Assembly: GCA_016215085.1 (NCBI GenBank)
Contig: JACRMD010000117.1
Coordinates: 1 to 10,280 of the forward strand
Length of the DNA stretch: 10,280 bases
DNA from: Solirubrobacterales bacterium
GTDB lineage: Bacteria > Actinomycetota > Thermoleophilia > Solirubrobacterales > Solirubrobacteraceae
Direction of reading: 5' to 3'
The notes beneath the pieces were generated by a model. It had not been told where the DNA came from. It ran no database searches and saw only the letters and a program-made list of their open reading frames with translations. Below, in pieces: positions 6,359 to 10,280 of the stretch. Each line of letters opens with the position of its first letter. Position 1 is the stretch's first letter. The translations under genes were made by a program, and so were the position numbers.

Positions 6359-7800
6359 GGCGCGGCGCACGGGTGCGCGTCCTCGACGAGCCACACGTTC
6401 CAGAACCGGCCGCGCTCGTCGGGCCGGCCGCGCCGCGGCGTGATGTCGGTGGCGGTGCGGTCGCGCTTGTCCAGCACGAACTGCTCGGCCACGCGGCGCG
6501 AGGTCGGGGCGAAGGCGGCCGTGGCGTCGTCGCTGCGCGGGTCGCCGAACGGCAGCACGTCGGCCGGGGCGATGCCGCTCCACAACGCAACCTGCGGGAC
6601 GCCGCGGCGGTTGGGCAGCGCGTACGGGCAGCCGTCGGCGGTCGGCACCGGGAAGTACGAGCGCAGCTCCTCCAGGATCGCGGTCTGCGTCGCCATCGCG
6701 GCCTGCAGGCGGTCCAGGCGCCGCGCCTGCTGCGGCGCGAGCACCAGGCCGAGCAGCACGGTCACCACGGCGACGGCGATCCACGGCGCGCGGCCCGGGT
6801 CGTCGCGCGGCAGCAACGCCCAGCCCGTGACGCCCGCGCCGCAGAAGATCGCCAGCAACGTCGCGGGCAGCAGTAGGTAGCGCGTGAGCAGCGGGAGGCC
6901 CGCCGCGGCGAGCACGCAGAACGCGGCGACCGCGAGCACGCCCGCCGCGAAGCCCAGCCACGCGCGGTCGCGCAGGCGCCACAGCGCCAGCGCGCCGCCG
7001 CCCGCCGCGCCGACGAGCACCGGCTCGCGCACGATCTCGCCCAGCCGGCGCGGCAGCGTCTCCGGGATGTTGGCGATGCCGGTGACGCGGTCGAGCTCCT
7101 CGGCGCCCTCGCGCGTGCCCGTGAAGGAGTGCAGCGCGTCGCCGGTCAGCGCCGCGTCGTGGACGAGCCACAGCGCCGGCGCGGCGGCGGCGAGCACGAC
7201 GTGCCCGGGGCGCAGCGACCCGCCCCACCACAGCCACACCAGGTAGGCCCCGGCGAACAGCCACGCCTCCGGGCGCAGCAGGCCGGCGAGCCCGACGAGC
7301 ACGAGCACCGGCGTGCCGGCCGCCCGCCGGCGCGACTCGACCAGCAGCGCGCCGAGCAGCAGGCAGACGTACGGGATGTCCACGTAGGCGCGCACGCCGT
7401 AGCTGAGCACCGGCTCGCGCGTGAGCACGACGACGGCCGCGACGACGCCCGCGGCCGTCCCGAACCACTGGCGGCCGAGCGCGAAGACCAGCCACGCCAG
7501 CACGCCGAGCGCGAGGAACGCGAGCACCTCCCACGCGGTCTCCTGGAACCCGCCGCGCGGGACGTCCCCGAGGCCGGGCACCGAGAGCAGGACGCCGAGC
7601 AGGGTCGCGAGCGGCTTGGGGGTCGGCGCGAAGGCGACGCCGAGGTCGGGCGAGCGGCCGTCCGCGAGGTCCGCGCCCCACAGCAGCGAGTACGCGGTGT
7701 CGTAGTTGAGGAAGCGCGCGGGCGCGAAGGCCAGCCAGACGGCGGCCCCGACGGCGAGCGAGACGGCGACGGGGAGCGCCCCGCGCCCGGCGCGGCTCAC
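6355..7800 (-). CDS. Polytopic membrane glycosyltransferase-like protein (GT-C type)
   Basis: This is a 481-residue protein starting at GTG 7800, which overlaps the dipeptidase stop (GTGA), so the two are translationally coupled. About 10-11 hydrophobic segments occupy residues 9-340, followed by a soluble C-terminal region of about 140 residues with two or more Cys. After TM1 comes LNYDTAYSLLWGADLADGRSPDL (Asp34), placed like the catalytic acidic residue in the first extracytoplasmic loop of GT-C enzymes (PMT/ArnT and mycobacterial arabinosyl/mannosyltransferases). TPKPLATLLG and the RPEAWLFAGAYLVW segment are also usual in actinobacterial proteins of this kind. Such enzymes move sugars from polyprenyl-phosphate donors outside the membrane. 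The donor, acceptor and even activity are unproven, and the assignment rests on topology and the loop-1 Asp. The link to the dipeptidase looks like co-expression only. The upstream open frame continues in phase to 9042, but that part is not this gene. Confidence 0.75.
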   Translation of the reverse strand: MSRAGRGALPVAVSLAVGAAVWLAFAPARFLNYDTAYSLLWGADLADGRSPDLGVAFAPTPKPLATLLGVLLSVPGLGDVPRGGFQETAWEVLAFLALGVLAWLVFALGRQWFGTAAGVVAAVVVLTREPVLSYGVRAYVDIPYVCLLLGALLVESRRRAAGTPVLVLVGLAGLLRPEAWLFAGAYLVWLWWGGSLRPGHVVLAAAAPALWLVHDAALTGDALHSFTGTREGAEELDRVTGIANIPETLPRRLGEIVREPVLVGAAGGGALALWRLRDRAWLGFAAGVLAVAAFCVLAAAGLPLLTRYLLLPATLLAIFCGAGVTGWALLPRDDPGRAPWIAVAVVTVLLGLVLAPQQARRLDRLQAAMATQTAILEELRSYFPVPTADGCPYALPNRRGVPQVALWSGIAPADVLPFGDPRSDDATAAFAPTSRRVAEQFVLDKRDRTATDITPRRGRPDERGRFWNVWLVEDAHPCAAP

Positions 7801-8975
7801 CCTTCCCGCACGCGCGCCAGCGCGCGCAGGAGCTCGCGCGCGGAGCGCTCGCCGAGCTCGAGGCCGCGCAGCGAGAACGACTCGTCGGGCGCGTGGAACG
7901 GGTCGTCGGGCAGCGTGAAGCCGGTGACGATCGCCGGTATGCCCTTGGCCGCGAAGTCGGCGACGATCGGGATCGAGCCGCCGACGCGCGTGAACGCCGG
8001 GGCGACGCCGGCCGCGGCCTGCAGCGCCTCGGCCGCCAGCCGGATCGCCGGCGCGTCGGGCGGGAAGAGCGCCGGCTCGGCCTGGTGGCTGCCGACGACC
8101 TCGAGCTCGGCCCCCGCGGGCAGGCTCTCGCGCATGAGCGCCAGCAGCGTCGCCTCGGCCGCGGCGGCCTGCTGGCCGGGCGCGAGCCGCTGCGAGACCG
8201 TGACCCGCGCGCGGTGCGGGATGACCGTCCGCGGCTCGCCGGCCTTGACCTCGTTGACCTCGAAGGACGCGTCGGCCCCGTTCTTCTCGTAGTACTCGGC
8301 CCCCGCGCCCTCGTAGGCGGGGCGGGCGCCCGCGGCGCGCAGGACCTCGTCGCCCGGCGGCAGCTGCTCCCAGGAGCGCAGCTCGGCCTCGCTCGGGGGC
8401 GCGATGCCCTCGCGCAGCTCGTCGCGCAGCATCCCGTCGGGGCCGGGCAGCAGCGGCGCCAGCATCGCGTGGGCGGCGTGCAGGGCGTTCAGCGCGCTGC
8501 CGCCGTACATGCCGGAGTGCAGGTCGCGCTCGGCGGTGCGGACGTCGACGGTCAGCATCACGACGCCGCGCAGGCCGACGGTCACCGCCGGCAGGTCGGC
8601 GGAGACCATGCCGCTGTCGTAGACGATCGCCGCGTCGGCGCCGCGCTCGTCGGCGGCCAGCCACTTGGCGATGCTCTCGCCGCCGGCCTCCTCCTCGCCC
8701 TCGACCAGGACGCGGACGTTGACGGGCAGCTCGCCGTCGCGGGCCATCGCGCAGGCGGCGAAGAGCAGCGGGTAGAAGTTGCCCTTGTCGTCGGCGGCGC
8801 CGCGGGCGTAGATGCGCCCGTCGCGGATCTCGGGGACGAACGGGTCGCTGTGCCAGAGCGACAGGTCGCCGGCGCCCTGGACGTCGTAGTGGCCGTAGAT
8901 GATGACCGTCGGGGCGCCGGGCACCGACGCCGCGAGCTCGCCACTCCGCGGCCCGCCGGAGGTCGTCGGGGTCAC
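7797..8975 (-). CDS. M20-family metallopeptidase (dipeptidase), catalytic body after a frame-shifting deletion
   Basis: The frame read from GTG 8975 gives 392 residues; genuine homology begins at residue 12 (8942). All visible M20 active-site elements are present: H29 and D31 in GHYDVQ, bridging D62 in ARGAADDKGN, the E95/E96 pair in EGEEEAGG, D120 in VYDSG, the dimer-contact DLHSGMYGG, and H361 in DPFHAPDES. DDKGN and DLHSG point to the dipeptidase branch (carnosinase-like), which hydrolyses small peptides using two metal ions, probably in the cytoplasm. The normal N-terminus is encoded just upstream in a different frame (8941-9042). About 20-30 residues that should join the two parts are absent. 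The gene is therefore a probable pseudogene or sequence error, although restart at GTG 8975 could yield a protein with all ligands but a defective N-terminus. The stop overlaps the start of the membrane protein gene by 4 nt. Confidence 0.8.
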   Translation of the reverse strand: MTPTTSGGPRSGELAASVPGAPTVIIYGHYDVQGAGDLSLWHSDPFVPEIRDGRIYARGAADDKGNFYPLLFAACAMARDGELPVNVRVLVEGEEEAGGESIAKWLAADERGADAAIVYDSGMVSADLPAVTVGLRGVVMLTVDVRTAERDLHSGMYGGSALNALHAAHAMLAPLLPGPDGMLRDELREGIAPPSEAELRSWEQLPPGDEVLRAAGARPAYEGAGAEYYEKNGADASFEVNEVKAGEPRTVIPHRARVTVSQRLAPGQQAAAAEATLLALMRESLPAGAELEVVGSHQAEPALFPPDAPAIRLAAEALQAAAGVAPAFTRVGGSIPIVADFAAKGIPAIVTGFTLPDDPFHAPDESFSLRGLELGERSARELLRALARVREG

Positions 8976-9042
8976 CGCCTCCGGTCGAGATGCTGGGGAT
9001 CCGCAGCCACTCCAGGACGTCGTCGAGCAGGGGGTTCGTCAC
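8941..9042 (-). pseudogene. N-terminal fragment of the M20 dipeptidase, out of frame with its body
   Basis: From GTG 9042, 34 residues read as a typical M20 dipeptidase N-terminus: LLDDVLEWLRIPSIST, a short Gly/Asp loop, then DDLRRAAEW. At 8941 the homology jumps to the other frame (GELAASVPGAPTVIIYGHYD). The segment normally between AAEW and the GNPLVVGE-like strand is missing. The fragment's own frame stays open without peptidase similarity and runs into the downstream membrane protein gene, creating a misleading 895-codon reading frame. GTG 9042 sits 7 nt after a -10 box, so it was probably the original leaderless start. Confidence 0.75.
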
Positions 9043-9049
9043 GACCCGG

Positions 9050-9055
9050 AGCCTA
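9050..9055 (-). promoter_or_regulatory. -10 box of the dipeptidase gene
   Basis: On the minus strand TAGGCT (TAnnnT type) ends 7 nt before GTG 9042. This places the transcription start at or beside the start codon, hence a leaderless message. No -35 hexamer is obvious. Confidence 0.5.
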
Positions 9056-9070
9056 GTCTGAGGCGGCCTC

Positions 9071-9076
9071 TACACT
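9071..9076 (+). promoter_or_regulatory. -10 box of dnaX
   Basis: TACACT (TAnnnT type) ends 10 nt before GTG 9087, so the transcript probably begins within a few bases of the start codon. No Shine-Dalgarno or clear -35 is seen. It lies 15 bp from the oppositely oriented -10 box at 9050-9055. Confidence 0.55.
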
Positions 9077-9086
9077 CGTGCTCCCC

Positions 9087-10280
9087 GTGCCCGCCGGTCC
9101 CTCGCTCTACCGCCGCCACCGCCCCCGGACGTTCGCCGACGTCGTCGGGCAGGAGCACGTCGTGCGCACGCTGCGCAACGCGATCGAGCAGGGCAAGGTC
9201 CACCACGCCTACCTGTTCGTGGGCTCCCGGGGCACCGGCAAGACGTCGATGGCGAAGATCCTCGCGTCCTGCCTGAACTGCGAGCGGGGCCCGACCGTCG
9301 AGCCGTGCGGGACGTGCGAGGCGTGCGTCGCGATCGCCGGCGCCACGTCGCTGGACGTCATCGAGATGGACGCCGCGTCCAACAACTCGGTCGACGACAT
9401 CCGCGAGCTGCGCGACAGCGTCCAGTTCGCCCCGGTCAGCGGCCGGTACAAGGTGTACATCCTGGACGAGGCGCACATGCTCTCGACCCAGGCGTGGAAC
9501 GCGTTCCTCAAGACGCTCGAGGAGCCGCCCCCGTCGACGATCTTCGTGCTCGCCACGACCGAGGCGCACAAGGTCATGGACACGGTCGTCGACCGCTGCC
9601 ATCGCTTCGACTTCACGCGCCCGACCGTCGAGCAGCTGGCCGCCGTCGTCTCGCGGGTCGCCGCCCAGGAGGGCATCGACGCCGGGCCCGAGGCGATCGC
9701 GCTCGTCGCCCGCCACGCCACCGGCTCGTTCCGCGACGCGCTCGGCACGCTCGAGCAGCTCGTCACCTACTCCGGGCGGACGATCGCCACCGAGGACGTG
9801 CTGGCCGTGCTCGGCGTCGCCGACGACGAGCTGCTGTTCGGCGCCCTGGACGCCATCGCGGCCGGCGACGCCGCGAGCGCCTGGCGGGTCAGCTCGCGGC
9901 TGAGCGAGTCCGGCCGCGACGCGGGCCAGTTCCTGCGCGACCTCGAGGCCCACGCGCGCGACGTGCTCGTCGTGCAGACGCTCGGCGAGGTGCCGCCGCA
10001 GCTCGCGATGACCGCCGAGCGCGACGCGCGCCTGCGCGAGCAGGCCGGCCGCGTCCGCGGCGGCGATGTCGTGCGGCTGCTGGACCTGCTGGCCGCCGGC
10101 ATGCGCCTGGCCAAGGACGGCGCCGACGCCCAGACCCAGCTCGAGATCGCGCTGGTGAAGGCCGCGGCGCCCGAGGTCGATCCGTCGACGCGCGCGCTGC
10201 TCGCGCGCATGGAGCGCCTCGAGGCCGCGCTCGCCGGCCGCGGGCCCGCGCCGGCCGCCCCGGCGCCGGCCACCGTCGCG
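9087..10280 (+). CDS. dnaX: DNA polymerase III subunit gamma/tau, 3'-partial
   Basis: 398 residues are visible and the frame is still open at the window edge. GTG 9087 is chosen (an in-frame GTG at 9078 is too close to the -10 box), giving the usual N-terminus LYRRHRPRTFADVVGQEHV. AAA+ clamp-loader features run in order: Walker A GSRGTGKT (46-53); the zinc-binding Cys set C65, C74, C77, C80; EMDAASNNSVDDIRELRD; Walker B with DEAH (127-130); sensor 1 FVLATTE; and sensor 2 GSFRDALGTLEQL. The clamp-loader SRC motif reads DRC (VVDRCHRFDF). Domain III follows. The window ends in an Ala/Pro-rich stretch, the start of the linker to the tau-specific C-terminus. The protein drives loading of the beta clamp in replication. 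Whether a shorter gamma form is made cannot be judged, since any frameshift site lies beyond the window. Confidence 0.97.
   Translation, partial: MPAGPSLYRRHRPRTFADVVGQEHVVRTLRNAIEQGKVHHAYLFVGSRGTGKTSMAKILASCLNCERGPTVEPCGTCEACVAIAGATSLDVIEMDAASNNSVDDIRELRDSVQFAPVSGRYKVYILDEAHMLSTQAWNAFLKTLEEPPPSTIFVLATTEAHKVMDTVVDRCHRFDFTRPTVEQLAAVVSRVAAQEGIDAGPEAIALVARHATGSFRDALGTLEQLVTYSGRTIATEDVLAVLGVADDELLFGALDAIAAGDAASAWRVSSRLSESGRDAGQFLRDLEAHARDVLVVQTLGEVPPQLAMTAERDARLREQAGRVRGGDVVRLLDLLAAGMRLAKDGADAQTQLEIALVKAAAPEVDPSTRALLARMERLEAALAGRGPAPAAPAPATVA

Noticed and set aside
6355..9042. A single 895-codon minus-strand frame that looks like a peptidase-glycosyltransferase fusion
   Set aside because: Only its first 34 codons (peptidase N-terminus) and its last 482 codons (membrane protein, from GTG 7800) are real. 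The middle is a shadow of the dipeptidase body in another frame, created by the deletion at 8941.
1..10280. Mobile elements, CRISPR arrays, tRNA or phage genes
   Set aside because: No transposase or integrase motifs, regularly spaced repeats, or tRNA-like cloverleaf were recognised on either strand by eye.

Overview
This is a GC-rich chromosomal window with TAnnnT-type -10 boxes, abundant GTG starts, several probably leaderless promoters and a large-type SRP RNA. Together these suggest an actinobacterium of the Thermoleophilia/Solirubrobacterales kind. That placement is an inference from style; no marker here was searched.

Layout. (1) 2-2897, plus strand: a tightly coupled three-gene operon, with each gene overlapping the next by 4 nt (GTGA). 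It encodes a Kelch beta-propeller protein (5' end outside the window), a short Tat-signal protein resembling gluconate 2-dehydrogenase subunit 3, and a GMC flavoprotein with a four-Cys patch like that of bacterial FAD glucose dehydrogenases. I read it as an exported sugar or alcohol dehydrogenase complex. (2) 2898-3764, minus strand: a GAF-GGDEF diguanylate cyclase with intact GGEEF and I-site motifs. Its catalytic domain breaks off exactly where the GMC gene ends, and no in-frame stop follows. (3) 3871-4196, plus strand: ffs, a roughly 279-nt SRP RNA with Alu domain, its -10 box, and a 26-bp GC-rich palindrome serving as a convergent terminator. (4) 4207-6319, minus strand: a TetR repressor and a 14-TM DHA2-type drug exporter. 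Near-identical 19-bp operators lie in front of both genes, and the repressor's own operator covers its -10 box. (5) 6355-9042, minus strand: a membrane glycosyltransferase-like protein coupled to an M20 dipeptidase. The dipeptidase carries a frame-shifting deletion near its N-terminus. (6) 9087 to the window end, plus strand: dnaX (clamp-loader tau/gamma subunit, C-terminus outside the window), divergent from the dipeptidase with back-to-back -10 boxes.

The housekeeping pair ffs and dnaX, often close neighbours in bacteria, is separated here by about 4.9 kb of minus-strand accessory genes. The points most worth a second look are the Kelch/Tat/GMC operon with its altered Cys spacing, the two genes broken by local deletions, and the self-contained TetR/exporter switch. 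No mobile element, CRISPR array or tRNA was seen.
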